A DNA stretch of 64,000 bases from Gemmatimonadota bacterium (GCA_016871855.1 VHBQ01000003.1:1-64000), one strand, 5' to 3'; shown: positions 52,978-62,261, counted from the stretch's first letter. The notes: a model not told the origin generated them from the letters alone. Program-made: numbers and translations.

Positions 52978-54141
52978 CTAGAACTTCCCCGCCATCGCCC
53001 TCGCCCCCCTCACCACGTCCGGAAAGAGCGCGATCACGCGGTCGATCTGTTCTGCCGCTGTCAGCTTGCCGACGCTGAAGCGCACCGCCGAGGCGCCGAC
53101 GTCGGCGGGCAGGCCCATCGCGGTGAGGACATGCGACGGCGTGACGCTCCCGCTCTGGCAGGCGGAGCCGCTCGAGGCCGCCACGCCCTTGAGGTCGAGC
53201 GACATCAGCAGGGATTCGCTATCTGTCCCGGGGACCGAGCAGTGCAGGATGTGCGGCACGCGCGGCGCGACGTGGCCATGCACGACGAGATCGGGCTGGG
53301 CCGCGCGCAGGCCCGCCTCGAGTCGGTCGCGCAAGGAACGAAGGCGTGCCACCTCGACATCACGCTCGCTGAGCGCGAGTTCCATTGCGGTGGCGAGCGC
53401 GACGGCCATTGGCGTGTTCTCGGTGCCCGGTCGGCGGCCGCGATCCTGCGAGCCGCCGAAGAAGAGCGGGGCGAGCGCTGTCCCGCGGCGCACGTAGACC
53501 GCGCCGATGCTCTTCGGCGCGCCGAACTTGTGGCCGCTGACGGAGAGGAAGTCGCAAGGGAGCGATCGCACGTCCACGTCCAGCTTGCCGAACGCCTGCA
53601 CGGCGTCGGTGTGGAAGATCGCTCCCGCCGCCTTGGCCATCTCGGCAAGTTCGGCCACGGGCTGGATGACGCCTGTCTCGTTGTTGACCCACATCACGCT
53701 GACCAGCGCGACGTCTTGGCGAATGTGCGCGCGCGCTGCGTCGAGATTGACGAGTCCGGTTGGGTCGATGGCGAGGAGGCGTTCGTCGCCGCCCTCGCGA
53801 GCCGCCTGGTGCACTGCCTCGAGCACGGCCTTGTGCTCAATGGGTGTGCTGACGATGCCGGGACGCCCGTTCCCCTGTTGCACACGCCAGCCGCCGAGGA
53901 CGGCGAGGTTGTCGGCCTCGGTGCCGCCGGAGGTCAGGCAGATCTCGTCGGGCTGGGCGCCGAGGCAAGCAGCGATCCGCTCCCGCGCGGCGTCGGTAGC
54001 CGCGCGCGCCTCGCGCCCCCACCGGTGCGCGCTCGACGCGTTGCCGAACTTCGCATCGAAGTACGGCAGCATCGCCTCAAGGACCTCGGGACGCACCGGC
54101 GTGGTGGCGGCGTGGTCGAGGTAGATAGGGGGAGCGGGCAT
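52978..54141 (-). CDS. Cysteine desulfurase (IscS/NifS family)
   Basis: PLP enzyme of 387 residues: YLDHAATTPVRPEVLEAM at the start, ASSAHRWGREAR, LTSGGTEADNLAV, HTDAVQAFGKL, and the Schiff-base lysine in SVSGHKFGAPKSIG near 205. The persulfide cysteine lies in SSGSACQSGS near residue 328, a long-loop class I type. It supplies sulfur from cysteine. Directly upstream of mnmA in one transcript, so tRNA thiolation is its most likely client. No iscU or regulator is nearby. Confidence 0.94.
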   Translation of the reverse strand: MPAPPIYLDHAATTPVRPEVLEAMLPYFDAKFGNASSAHRWGREARAATDAARERIAACLGAQPDEICLTSGGTEADNLAVLGGWRVQQGNGRPGIVSTPIEHKAVLEAVHQAAREGGDERLLAIDPTGLVNLDAARAHIRQDVALVSVMWVNNETGVIQPVAELAEMAKAAGAIFHTDAVQAFGKLDVDVRSLPCDFLSVSGHKFGAPKSIGAVYVRRGTALAPLFFGGSQDRGRRPGTENTPMAVALATAMELALSERDVEVARLRSLRDRLEAGLRAAQPDLVVHGHVAPRVPHILHCSVPGTDSESLLMSLDLKGVAASSGSACQSGSVTPSHVLTAMGLPADVGASAVRFSVGKLTAAEQIDRVIALFPDVVRGARAMAGKF

Positions 54142-54210
54142 CCCGAATTATAGCGCGGCGGGTGACGCGATCCGCTGCTGGGAGGGCGTGTGAGAGATCT
54201 CTGGCTTGCG

Positions 54211-54672
54211 CTACGGTGCCCGCGACAGCGGCATCTCGACGGCGAGCGCCTCCTCACCGTCCGGCGTGATGTTGAACATCCGCAGGACGCAGGTGCCGTC
54301 GGCGACCGCCTCGAGCGCGAGTCGCCACCCCCAGTCTGGGCCGGGCGGCGCGGCGTAGGAGCCGCGCACTGAGGTGCTGTCCCCCGTTGACGTGCCGACG
54401 CAGTGCATCAGCTGGCGGGCGTAGTGCCATGAGTCCGTCCACGCCGCGGTCACCGCGTCGGTGGCGGCGTCGCCGACGAGCAGCAGGAGGCCTGACTGCG
54501 GGGCATCGCCGTCCGCCCACGCGTAACGCACGCAAAGCGCCTGTCCCTCCGCCTCGGCCGTGATGTGTGCGCGGGCGCTCGAACGGCGCGCCTCGGCGCC
54601 GGGATGGAGCCAGAGCGCGCTTTCGCCAACCCAGTGGCCGGCGAGGGAGAGCAACTTCTCGGGAGTTGGCAT
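54211..54672 (-). CDS. DUF1579-like protein
   Basis: Protein of 153 residues, two bases downstream of the nitroreductase gene on the same strand. LAGHWVGESALWLHPGAEARRS at the start, a repeated strand pattern, and DGTCVLRMFNITPDGEEALAVEM at the end resemble DUF1579 (lipocalin-like) proteins. No signal peptide. Function unknown. Confidence 0.65.
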   Translation of the reverse strand: MPTPEKLLSLAGHWVGESALWLHPGAEARRSSARAHITAEAEGQALCVRYAWADGDAPQSGLLLLVGDAATDAVTAAWTDSWHYARQLMHCVGTSTGDSTSVRGSYAAPPGPDWGWRLALEAVADGTCVLRMFNITPDGEEALAVEMPLSRAP

Positions 54673-54674
54673 GG

Positions 54675-55352
54675 TCACTTGAAGGTGGCGATGGACGAGA
54701 GCGGCTTGCGGGTGAGGTCGGGCACGCGGGCATCCGGCGCTGGGTATCCCGCGACAATGAGCATCACGGGTCGCTCGTTCTTCGGGCGGCCGAGCACCTG
54801 ACTCAAGAAACCCATCGGGTTGGGGGTGTGCGTGAGCGTCGCCAGGCCGGCGTGATGCAGCGCGGCGATCAGGAATCCGCACGCGATGCCTACGGACTCC
54901 TGCACATAGTAGTGCGTGTGCCGCGCGCCATCGGCGTCCACGCCGTAGCGCGCGGCGAAGACCGCGATCAGGTACGGCGCCGTCTCGAGATAGGGCTTGT
55001 GCTCATCCGTGCCGAGCGGCGCGAGCGCACTGAGCCATTCCTCGGGCGCGGTCGCGTAGAACTCAGTCTCCGCGTCCTCGGCGGCGCCGCGGATCCTCCG
55101 CTTGAGTTCAGGGTCGCTGATGGCCACGAAGTGCCACGGTTGCTGATGCGCGCCGCTGGGCGCTGAACCCGCGGCCAGCAGGCACTGCTCAATGACTTCC
55201 TGCGCCACCGGACGGTCGCTGAACTGGCGGACGGTCCGCCGTCGCTGCAATTCCGCATTGAAGTCGCGCGCGCGGCGGAGCATCTCGTCAGCGGGATACT
55301 CGCGATACGACGTGAGGGGAACGGATGCTTCGGGGGTAGACGCGTCGGACAT
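54675..55352 (-). CDS. Nitroreductase-family FMN protein, iodotyrosine deiodinase-like
   Basis: Protein of 225 residues. [12 protein letters not shown] and [22 protein letters not shown] are the FMN-binding blocks characteristic of the iodotyrosine-deiodinase branch, with a long helical insertion ([19 protein letters not shown]). [21 protein letters not shown] and a terminal [10 protein letters not shown] complete the fold. It is a likely reductase of a small aromatic or halogenated compound. The start is preceded only by a pyrimidine-rich tract. Confidence 0.85.
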   Translation of the reverse strand: MSDASTPEASVPLTSYREYPADEMLRRARDFNAELQRRRTVRQFSDRPVAQEVIEQCLLAAGSAPSGAHQQPWHFVAISDPELKRRIRGAAEDAETEFYATAPEEWLSALAPLGTDEHKPYLETAPYLIAVFAARYGVDADGARHTHYYVQESVGIACGFLIAALHHAGLATLTHTPNPMGFLSQVLGRPKNERPVMLIVAGYPAPDARVPDLTRKPLSSIATFK

Positions 55353-55353
55353 A

Positions 55354-55381
55354 GGGCGAGGGAGAAGAGGAAAGGGAAGGT
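55354..55381 (-). repeat. Pyrimidine-rich tract before nitroreductase start (family D-like)
   Basis: On the sense (minus) strand the tract is CCTTCCC, CTCTTCTCCCTCGCCCT, ending one base before the ATG. It lacks perfect units but follows the same strand rule as the other repeats. Confidence 0.4.
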
Positions 55382-55458
55382 GCACGGCGAGGCGAAGCGG
55401 GGCAACTGGGTCGCCGGGCTGGAGCGCGGTGTGAGGGCGCCGTACATTGCGGTGCACG

Positions 55459-56163
55459 ATGAGCGAACGCCGATTCAACGACGAGGAAGTGGCGGAGATC
55501 TTCCGTCGAGCGGCCGAGGTGCCACAGTCCGCTGCGGACGCGCTCTCGCCCTCCTCGGGCCTGACGCTCGCCGAAGTGCAGGACATTGGGCGGCAGGTCG
55601 GCCTTGCCCCCGACGCGCTGGCCGACGCGGCGCGCTCGCTTGAGCGACAGGAGCCGCGGTTTCGCGCCAAGCTGCTCGGGCTCACCGTCGGCGTCGGGCG
55701 CACGGTGCCGCTGGGACGGCGCGTTTCGGACGAAGAGTGGGAACGGCTCGTGGTGCTCCTGCGCGAGACCTTCGACGCGCGCGGGCGCCATCGCGTGGAC
55801 GGCTCGCTGCGCGAATGGACCAACGGCAACCTGCAGATTCTCATCGAACCGACCGCGGAGGGCGACCGCCTGCGCATGCGCACGGTCAACGCGGCGGCAC
55901 GGGCCATGCTCTCGACCGGGGTCCTGATGCTCAGCGCCAGCGCGGCCCTTGCGGCGGTTGCGCTTGTCGCTGGACCAGAGCGCGCGAGCGGACTGCTGGA
56001 GCCGCTGCTTCCGCTCGTGGGCGGCGGTACGGCTATGCTCGCGTTCGGCGCGCGCCGCGTCTACGGCTGGGCACGCACGCGGCTGGCGCAGATGGATGAC
56101 ATCGCGCGGCGCGTGACGTCCGGCGGCGAGGCGAGCGACGCTACGCCTCCCCCATCACCTTGA
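55459..56163 (+). CDS. Membrane protein of unknown function
   Basis: Protein of 234 residues. An N-terminal helical part ([17 protein letters not shown], then [28 protein letters not shown]) resembles modules placed before membrane regions in proteins of this phylum. A middle domain ([33 protein letters not shown]) is followed by two hydrophobic segments near 158-205. No catalytic motif. It overlaps the convergent yjbQ gene by 23 bases at the 3' end. Its own promoter region is shared with the divergent nitroreductase. Confidence 0.7.
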   Translation: MSERRFNDEEVAEIFRRAAEVPQSAADALSPSSGLTLAEVQDIGRQVGLAPDALADAARSLERQEPRFRAKLLGLTVGVGRTVPLGRRVSDEEWERLVVLLRETFDARGRHRVDGSLREWTNGNLQILIEPTAEGDRLRMRTVNAAARAMLSTGVLMLSASAALAAVALVAGPERASGLLEPLLPLVGGGTAMLAFGARRVYGWARTRLAQMDDIARRVTSGGEASDATPPPSP

Positions 56164-56563
56164 TGATCACACGCTTCTTCCGCTGGCCGTCCCACTCGCC
56201 GTAGAAGACGCGCTGCCAGGGGCCGAGGTCGAGGCGCCCGGCGGTGATCGGGACGATCACCTCGTGTCCGATGGTCAGCGACCGCAGGTGGGCCGCGGCG
56301 TTCTCTTCGCCGGTGTCGTTGTGGCGGTAGCGCGGCGGGTCCCACGGCGCGATGGTGTGCTCGAGCCAGTGCAGGATATCGTGCCAGAGCCCCGACTCGT
56401 GATCGTTGACGAACACTGACGCGGAGATGTGCATCGCGGAGACGAGCACGAATCCCTCGCGAATGCCGCTCTGCTGCACCTGCTCGGCGACCTCGTCGGT
56501 GATGTCGATGATCTCCTGCGCGCGCTTGGTGTGGAACCAGAGGTAGTGGGTGTGGGTGGTCAT
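56141..56563 (-). CDS. YjbQ/UPF0047 family protein
   Basis: Protein of 140 residues. The UPF0047 blocks are FVLVSAMHISASVFVNDHESGLWHDI, YRHNDTGEENAAAHLRSLTIGHEVIVPI, and the terminal [26 protein letters not shown]. Histidines in the middle form the metal-like active site. Weak thiamine-phosphate synthase activity has been reported for some members; the main role is unsettled. The ATG at 56563 is chosen because the longer frame lacks family sequence. Confidence 0.92.
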   Translation of the reverse strand: MTTHTHYLWFHTKRAQEIIDITDEVAEQVQQSGIREGFVLVSAMHISASVFVNDHESGLWHDILHWLEHTIAPWDPPRYRHNDTGEENAAAHLRSLTIGHEVIVPITAGRLDLGPWQRVFYGEWDGQRKKRVIIKVMGEA

Positions 56564-56627
56564 AGGCCTAACCTGCGCGATACCCGCTGGCTGGTCAATT
56601 CGCGCCCATGGTGTGAGAATACCTCGC

Positions 56628-58487
56628 ATGCCGCCCACCTCGCGCGTCGATCCGCTGTTCGTCGAGTTTCAGCTGGCCGTGGCTGGGCGCTACTCGCTGG
56701 ACCGCGAGTTGGGGCGCGGCGGCATGGGCATTGTCTACCTCGCGCGCGACGTGCAACTGGATCGGCACGTCGCCATCAAGGTGCTGCCGCCGGAGCGCGG
56801 CCTCGACGGGGACGTTCGCGATCGGTTCCTGCGCGAGGCGCGCCTCGCCGCCAAGCTGTCGCACCCGAATATCGTGCCGATCCACGCCGTGGACGAAGCG
56901 GCGCAGTTTGTCTTCTACGTGATGGCGTATGTGGACGGCGAGACCCTCGCCGAGCGCGTGCGGACCCGCGGCCCGATGGCCGCCGCCGAAGCCACGAAGG
57001 TCCTGCGGGAGGTCGCGTGGGCGCTGGGGCACGCCCACGCCCAGGGCGTCGTCCACCGCGACGTGAAGCCCGAGAACATCCTGCTCGAGCGCGGCACGGG
57101 GCGGGCGTTGGTCACCGATTTCGGCATCGCGGCCGCCGCCGGCACGGAGGACGCGGGGGCGGTGGCGGGAACGCCGGAGTACATGAGCCCTGAGCAGGCA
57201 CTGGGCCACGCGGCGGATGCCCGCTCCGACATCTACGAACTCGGCGCGACCGCCTTCTTTGTGTGCACGGGCCGTCCGCCATTCACGGGCGCCGGCGCGG
57301 TGGACGTGCTGGCCAAGCAGGTGGCCGCCCCCACGCCTGCCCTCACGGTTCCGGGGACGAGCATCCCGCGCGGGCTGGCGCACCTCATTGAGAAGTGCCT
57401 GGTGAAGGAGCCGGCCGGACGGCCACAGAGCGCGCTCGCGCTGGCCGAGCAGCTTGGCGCGGTGGTCGAGGAGCGGCGAGAGATTCCGGCGGCACTGCGC
57501 GCGTTCGTGAAGCGCGACGGGCGCATACTCAGCACGGCGGGCGTCCTCGTGGTCGGGTACATCGGCCTGACGGCGCTCGTCGCGATCGGGATGACTGCCG
57601 GCCTCTGGGCCGTCGCGCTGGTCGGAGCGGGGGTACTCATCGCGCCGCTGGTTGCTATGGTGTCGGCCGCGCGCAAGCTGTTACGGCGCGGCTTCGAGTT
57701 GCCCGACCTCCGGCTGGCGTTCGATCACGAGATCCAGCAGCTACGCGAGGAGTTCCACGCCGCGGGGCTACAGGAGCGACTCGGCCTTGAGGCGGCGGCG
57801 ACGGGTGTGGCGCTGGTGAGCGGCGCGTTGGCAATCACACTGAATGTGCTCCAGGTCTTCTTCGACTCCGGCCGCATGGCGATGCTCGGCACGCCGCTGC
57901 TGATGTTCGGCGTGGTTGGCGGCCTGGTCGTGCGTTCGATGCTCCGCAATCGTCGCCCGTACGCTGCGGTGCAGGGTTGGGCCAAGGTGTGGCTCGGGCG
58001 GCTCGGCCGCGCGGTGTTTGCCGTTGCGCGCCGGTTGGGCGGCCGACCCCAAAACGGCGCGGCGACCACGCACCGCGCTACGGAGCTTGCCATCGGACTT
58101 GCCGCCAACGAGCTCTTCTCCTCGCTGCCGCGCGACACGCGCAAGCGCCTCGGCGACGTGCCGGGAATCGTCGACTCGCTGCAGCGCGATGCGGAGACGC
58201 TCCGCGGACACCACCAGCGGTTGCAGGACGCCTTGGCCGACGCGGGCGAGTCCGCGACCGGCGACGAGTACGCCACGGTGCGGCGCATGCGCGATGAGCT
58301 CCGCGACCGCCACCGTGAGGTCGTCTCGACGCTTGAGCGGATGCGGCTCGACCTCCTGCGCCTGCACGCCGGCGCGGTATCGGTGGACGGCGTGACCACG
58401 CAGGTGGGGCTCGCCGGCGACGTGGCGCAGGAAGTGCGCCGATTGCTCGAGGCGCGCGGCGAGCTTGAGCGGTTCCTCGCGCGTTAG
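56628..58487 (+). CDS. PknB-like Ser/Thr kinase, paralogue of the one at 41548
   Basis: Protein of 619 residues. The kinase domain has LGRGGMGIVYLARD, lysine 51, HRDVKPEN at 143-150, DFGIAAAAG, and GTPEYMSPEQA. After residue about 290 there are four to five hydrophobic segments, then a helical tail. The tail has FSSLPRDTRKRLGDVPGIVDSLQRDAETLR, which matches the tail of the first kinase, and a long coiled-coil-like stretch (RRMRDELRDRHREVVSTLERM). It shares no extracellular sensor. The following FAD oxidoreductase begins 12 bases later. Confidence 0.9.
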   Translation: MPPTSRVDPLFVEFQLAVAGRYSLDRELGRGGMGIVYLARDVQLDRHVAIKVLPPERGLDGDVRDRFLREARLAAKLSHPNIVPIHAVDEAAQFVFYVMAYVDGETLAERVRTRGPMAAAEATKVLREVAWALGHAHAQGVVHRDVKPENILLERGTGRALVTDFGIAAAAGTEDAGAVAGTPEYMSPEQALGHAADARSDIYELGATAFFVCTGRPPFTGAGAVDVLAKQVAAPTPALTVPGTSIPRGLAHLIEKCLVKEPAGRPQSALALAEQLGAVVEERREIPAALRAFVKRDGRILSTAGVLVVGYIGLTALVAIGMTAGLWAVALVGAGVLIAPLVAMVSAARKLLRRGFELPDLRLAFDHEIQQLREEFHAAGLQERLGLEAAATGVALVSGALAITLNVLQVFFDSGRMAMLGTPLLMFGVVGGLVVRSMLRNRRPYAAVQGWAKVWLGRLGRAVFAVARRLGGRPQNGAATTHRATELAIGLAANELFSSLPRDTRKRLGDVPGIVDSLQRDAETLRGHHQRLQDALADAGESATGDEYATVRRMRDELRDRHREVVSTLERMRLDLLRLHAGAVSVDGVTTQVGLAGDVAQEVRRLLEARGELERFLAR

Positions 58488-58499
58488 AGGTCGCGGAGC

Positions 58500-60197
58500 T
58501 TGGGAAACCGCCGTGACCTCCTGCGCCGCGCGGCGGCGGCCACGCCGTTGCTGCTGGGCGCGTGCCGCCTCCCGAGGGGCGTCGCCCTCGGTCGCGAGTC
58601 GGCGCAACGCGGCGGACGTGAACGGAGCGCCGACCTCGTCATCATCGGCGGTGGCCTGGGCGGCTGTGCCGCCGCGCTCGCCGCTGCCCGCCGCGGCCGT
58701 CGCGTGGTCCTCACTGAGGAGAGCTCGTGGATCGGCGGACAGATCACCGCGCAGGCGGTGCCGCCGGACGAGAATCGCTGGATTGAGACCATCGGTGGCA
58801 CGCGCAGCTACCTCGCGCTCCGTGAGGGGATCCGTGCCTCGTATCGCGCGCGACGGCCACTGACGGAGCGCGCGCGGGCGAACGCGCGGCTGAACCCCGG
58901 CAACGGCTGGGTGTCGCGCCTCTGCTGCGAACCGCGCGTCGCACTCGCGGTGCTGCACGAAATGCTCGCGCCGTTCGTCGCGAACGGGCAGGTGTCCCTT
59001 CTGCTGCGGCACCGCGCTGTGCGCGCCGAGGTGGATGGTGACCGGGTGCGGGCGGTCCACGTGCGCGATGCGGACTCCGGCGAAGAGGTGACGCTGCAGG
59101 CGCCCTTCTTCCTTGACGCCACCGAGCTGGGCGACCTGTTTCCGCTCACCGGCACCGAGTACGTCACGGGCGCGGAGTCGCAGGCGCAAACCGGGGAGCC
59201 CCACGCCAAGGCGGTCGCGGAGCCGGACAACGTGCAGGGGTTCACCGCCTGCTTCGCCGTGGAGTACCTGCCCGGCGAGGACCACGTCATCGCGCGCCCC
59301 GCGGAGTACGCGTCGTGGCGCAACGTGATGATGACCGCCGCCGATGGCACGCGGCACCGGCTGGTCAGCTTCGACGACGCCGACTCGAAGCGCCTCGGGT
59401 TCGACCCGGTGAAGCGCACGGGGCTGTGGACCTACCGCCGCATCCTCGACCGCGACCTGTTCACGCCGGGCACCTATCCTGGCGACATCTCGATCATCAA
59501 CTGGGCGCAGAACGACTATTCGTTCGGGTCGCTGCTCGACGTATCGGCGGCGGATGCGGCGCGGCACGTCGCGCGCGCCAAGGCGCTCAGCCTCGCGCTG
59601 CTCCACTGGTTGCAGACGGAAGCGCCACGCCCGGACGGCGGCGCTGGCTGGCCCGGCCTGCGCCTCCGACCAGACATCGTCGGCACCGCGGACGGTCTCG
59701 CCATGTACCCCTACATCCGCGAGAGCCGCCGTCTGCTCGCCGAGTTCACGGTGCTCGAGCAGCACGTCACCGAGGAGGCGCGCCTGCGCGAGACGGGGCT
59801 GGGCCGCGACGAGGTGACGGCGGCGCCGTTCGCCGACAGCGTGGGCATCGGGCACTACAGCATGGACCTGCACGTGACCACGCGCGGCGATCGCGGGCGG
59901 TACGGCGCCACGCTGCCGTTCCAGATCCCCCTGGGATCGCTCATCCCCAGGCGCGTTGAGAACCTGCTCCCCGCGTGCAAGAACCTCGGCGTCACTCACT
60001 TGACCAACGGGTGCTATCGCCTGCATCCCATCGAATGGAACGTCGGGGAGAGTGCTGGCGCGCTCGCCGCGTTCTGCGTCGCGCGCCGGGCGCGACCTCG
60101 CGTCGTGCGGCAAGACGCGGCGCTGCTCGCGGAGTTCCAGCGCGAACTGCGCGACGACGGGGTGCCTCTCTCGTGGCCGCGGCCCTTGCCCGCCTGA
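58500..60197 (+). CDS. Exported FAD-dependent oxidoreductase
   Basis: Protein of 565 residues, the FAD_oxidored type. The start is a TTG at 58500 with AGAGG nine bases before, the only start codon giving an intact signal. The N-terminus NRRDLLRRAAAATPLLLGACR is Tat- and lipobox-like. The FAD motif is DLVIIGGGLGGCAAALAAARRG near residue 45, with ESSWIGGQITAQAV just after. FFLDATELGDLFPLTGTEY and the closing NLLPACKNLGVTHLTNGCYRLHP are typical of the family. Substrate unknown. Confidence 0.85.
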   Translation: MGNRRDLLRRAAAATPLLLGACRLPRGVALGRESAQRGGRERSADLVIIGGGLGGCAAALAAARRGRRVVLTEESSWIGGQITAQAVPPDENRWIETIGGTRSYLALREGIRASYRARRPLTERARANARLNPGNGWVSRLCCEPRVALAVLHEMLAPFVANGQVSLLLRHRAVRAEVDGDRVRAVHVRDADSGEEVTLQAPFFLDATELGDLFPLTGTEYVTGAESQAQTGEPHAKAVAEPDNVQGFTACFAVEYLPGEDHVIARPAEYASWRNVMMTAADGTRHRLVSFDDADSKRLGFDPVKRTGLWTYRRILDRDLFTPGTYPGDISIINWAQNDYSFGSLLDVSAADAARHVARAKALSLALLHWLQTEAPRPDGGAGWPGLRLRPDIVGTADGLAMYPYIRESRRLLAEFTVLEQHVTEEARLRETGLGRDEVTAAPFADSVGIGHYSMDLHVTTRGDRGRYGATLPFQIPLGSLIPRRVENLLPACKNLGVTHLTNGCYRLHPIEWNVGESAGALAAFCVARRARPRVVRQDAALLAEFQRELRDDGVPLSWPRPLPA

Positions 60198-60205
60198 CAC
60201 GCGAC

Positions 60206-60230
60206 AGCGCCCGGTTCATCACCGGGCGCT
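60206..60230. terminator. Bidirectional terminator
   Basis: Perfect AGCGCCCGGT / ACCGGGCGCT stem with a 5-base loop between the convergent FAD oxidoreductase and the secreted-protein gene. No T tract. Confidence 0.65.
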
Positions 60231-60253
60231 GCGAACGGCGACGGGCGGCGAGG

Positions 60254-60793
60254 CTACTTCTTCAACGCCCCAATCACGGAGTCCACCGCGGCGAGATACG
60301 CGCTCACCAGCGGGCGGCGGGCCGTGAACATGATCTCGGCGCCGCTGTTGGTGAAGAACTTCACCTCGACGTTCTCCGTCGCCTTCCGCAGCGCGTCGTC
60401 AGGGACGCGCGCGCCGACCGTCGACGTCGGGGCGCAACGGTTGTTGAGGCAGTTCTGGTCGTCGCGCTGGCTGCTCACGGGGAGGGGACGGTTCAGTCCC
60501 TGCGCCTTCGCGACGTCGGTGATCGCGGGATAGCCGCTGGTCACCCAGAGCCGATGATACCGGTCCGGCGAGCCGTTGCGCTTGACGAAGGTCCGCAGGC
60601 CAAACTGCGGCTCCGTCGCGTTCCACGCGACGATCTCGACGATGGAGGCCTTCTCGAAGTCGCGGATCTGGATGACGGCGCCGCCCTGCGGCGGCTCGTG
60701 GCCCGCGCTCGAACGCGCGGCGGCCGTGACGACGCCCGCCGCGGCGATCACCGCGAGCGCGCGGAGCACAATACGGGAGGTGGAACGAGTCAT
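60254..60793 (-). CDS. Secreted protein of unknown function
   Basis: Protein of 179 residues with a signal peptide (hydrophobic run near 10-27). The mature part has IQIRDFEKASIVEIVAWNATEPQF and two close cysteines, CLNNRC, likely a disulfide. No family is recognised. The start (ATG 60793, or GTG 60799 overlapping) lies at the stop codon of the cyclase gene, so the two are one operon. Confidence 0.7.
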   Translation of the reverse strand: MTRSTSRIVLRALAVIAAAGVVTAAARSSAGHEPPQGGAVIQIRDFEKASIVEIVAWNATEPQFGLRTFVKRNGSPDRYHRLWVTSGYPAITDVAKAQGLNRPLPVSSQRDDQNCLNNRCAPTSTVGARVPDDALRKATENVEVKFFTNSGAEIMFTARRPLVSAYLAAVDSVIGALKK

Positions 60794-60795
60794 GA

Positions 60796-61443
60796 TCACT
60801 GGTCCGTGGAAAGGTGACGCAGCACCGCCCGCACCGGGGCGGCATCAAGCCCGCCGAGCTTCATCGGGGCGGCCATCAGATGGTACCCCCCGGCGGCGGG
60901 AATGGAAAGGTTCAGGTTCTCCAGGTTGAACGCGCCCCCATCGAAGAGGGCGTGATGCACCGCCAGCGCTTTCGACTCCTTCAGGTCCACGCTGGGGCAG
61001 TCCACGCCCAGCAGTCGCAGCCCTTCGGCGACGAGCGAGGCGGCGCACGCGGCGCTGAGCGCCGGCCACGACGCCGGAAACGCGCCGCTGGCAATGGAGC
61101 GACCGGTCTTGAGTAGCAGGCGCTGGGGCGACTCGGTCAGCCCGGCGCGCCGCAAATCGTCGCGAGTCAGCTCGCCCTCGGCGCTCGAGACGTCCAGCAC
61201 CACCGCCGGTCCGATGAAGGCATCCAACGGCAGCGCATCGCTCGCCGCCGCGCCGTCGCGCACGTGCAGCGGCGCGTCGGCGTGCGTCCCCACGTGCGGG
61301 CTCGTGTGGATGGCTGAGAGATTCACGCTTTCGCCGTCGCTGATGCGCCACGTCCACCCGCACGAGAACGGCGTGTCCCCCGGCCACTCGGGAGTGCCCG
61401 GCGCCACCGTCACGGAGATGTCGATGAATGCCTGCGGCTTCAC
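60796..61443 (-). CDS. Cyclase-family hydrolase (kynurenine formamidase-like)
   Basis: Protein of 215 residues. FIDISVTVAPGTPEWPGDTPF at the start and the metal motif HTSPHVGTHADAPLHV (HxGTHxDxPxH) near 47 mark the cyclase/KynB family. GVDCPSVD and a final helix LGGLDAAPVRAVLR follow. Kynurenine formamidase is the best-known activity. No tryptophan-degradation genes are near, so another amide or ester is possible. GTG start directly after the family A repeat. Confidence 0.87.
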   Translation of the reverse strand: MKPQAFIDISVTVAPGTPEWPGDTPFSCGWTWRISDGESVNLSAIHTSPHVGTHADAPLHVRDGAAASDALPLDAFIGPAVVLDVSSAEGELTRDDLRRAGLTESPQRLLLKTGRSIASGAFPASWPALSAACAASLVAEGLRLLGVDCPSVDLKESKALAVHHALFDGGAFNLENLNLSIPAAGGYHLMAAPMKLGGLDAAPVRAVLRHLSTDQ

Positions 61444-61446
61444 GTC

Positions 61447-61520
61447 TGTTGTTTCTCTGTTGTTTCTGTTGTTTCTGTCGTTTCTGTTGTTTCTCTGTTG
61501 TCTCTCTGTTGTTTCTCTGC
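61447..61520 (-). repeat. 11-nt family A repeat between deacetylase and cyclase
   Basis: On the sense (minus) strand, units such as CAGAGAGACAA and CAGAGAAACAA, with shorter 8-base CAGAAACAA and CGACAGAAA variants, starting directly after the deacetylase stop and ending before the cyclase GTG. Purine-rich on the sense strand. Confidence 0.85.
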
Positions 61521-61521
61521 G

Positions 61522-62241
61522 CTAGAAGCTCTCAGCTTCCAGCGCCATCACATCGTCCACGCGCATCGTTTCCTGCGTCCAGAACGGCTCGCCGTACCGC
61601 ACGCGGATGAGCGAGCCGTAGTGCGCCGACTGGTGCCGGATGATGTCGGCCAGCGGTTCTCCGTTGGGATACACCTCACCGGCCTGGATCACGCCCTCGA
61701 ACTGCGACGCGTAGCAGGCGACCGCGCGGAGCTTCGTCTCAAAGTCGGCGGAAATGTCCACCACGAACGTCGGCTTCACGTGGTCTTCGCGATACGCGAT
61801 CGCGTGCAGGAGCTTGCGCGGGCGGTGCGGCTCGCTCTCCGGGTCGGTCTTCCGGACGCCGGCGAGGAAACAGCCGTCGCGGATCATCTGCGCCGCGATC
61901 CGATGGTCCGGGTGCCGTCCCTTGGGCGCGGGGGCGATGACCACCTGCGGGCGCAGGCGTCGAATCACCTTGGCAATCAGCACGCGGTTGGCGGGGGTGT
62001 TCTCCAGTCCCGAGTCGGGGAGGCCAAGGTTCTCGCGATGCGCGAGGCCGAGCACCTGCGCCGCCTGCGCCGCCTCGGCGGCCCGGAGCTCCACCGACCC
62101 CCGCGTCCCCATCTCACCGCGCGTCAGGTCCACGATGGCGGTGCGCCGTCCCTCGCGCGCAACCTTGGCCAGCGTGCCGCCGCAGAGCAGCTCGGCGTCG
62201 TCGGGATGCGGGGCGAAGGCGAGGAGATGTATGTCGGGCAT
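61522..62241 (-). CDS. BshB1-like LmbE/PIG-L deacetylase
   Basis: Protein of 239 residues. The metal motif AFAPHPDDAELLCGGTLAK (PHPDD) is at the N-terminus. TRGEMGTRGSVELRAAEA, GLPDSGL, and PKGRHPDHRIAAQMIRDGCFLAG match bacillithiol-pathway deacetylase BshB1, which removes acetyl from GlcNAc-malate. No bshA or bshC is in the window, so the thiol pathway is unproven. It is divergent from ridA across a repeat-filled region. Confidence 0.87.
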   Translation of the reverse strand: MPDIHLLAFAPHPDDAELLCGGTLAKVAREGRRTAIVDLTRGEMGTRGSVELRAAEAAQAAQVLGLAHRENLGLPDSGLENTPANRVLIAKVIRRLRPQVVIAPAPKGRHPDHRIAAQMIRDGCFLAGVRKTDPESEPHRPRKLLHAIAYREDHVKPTFVVDISADFETKLRAVACYASQFEGVIQAGEVYPNGEPLADIIRHQSAHYGSLIRVRYGEPFWTQETMRVDDVMALEAESF

Positions 62242-62261
62242 GGATCTGAGATGGGCGGAGT

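Noticed and set aside
57768..60200. An 810-codon minus-strand open frame
   Set aside because: Antisense to the second kinase and the FAD oxidoreductase, both with complete motifs; the translation is low-complexity.
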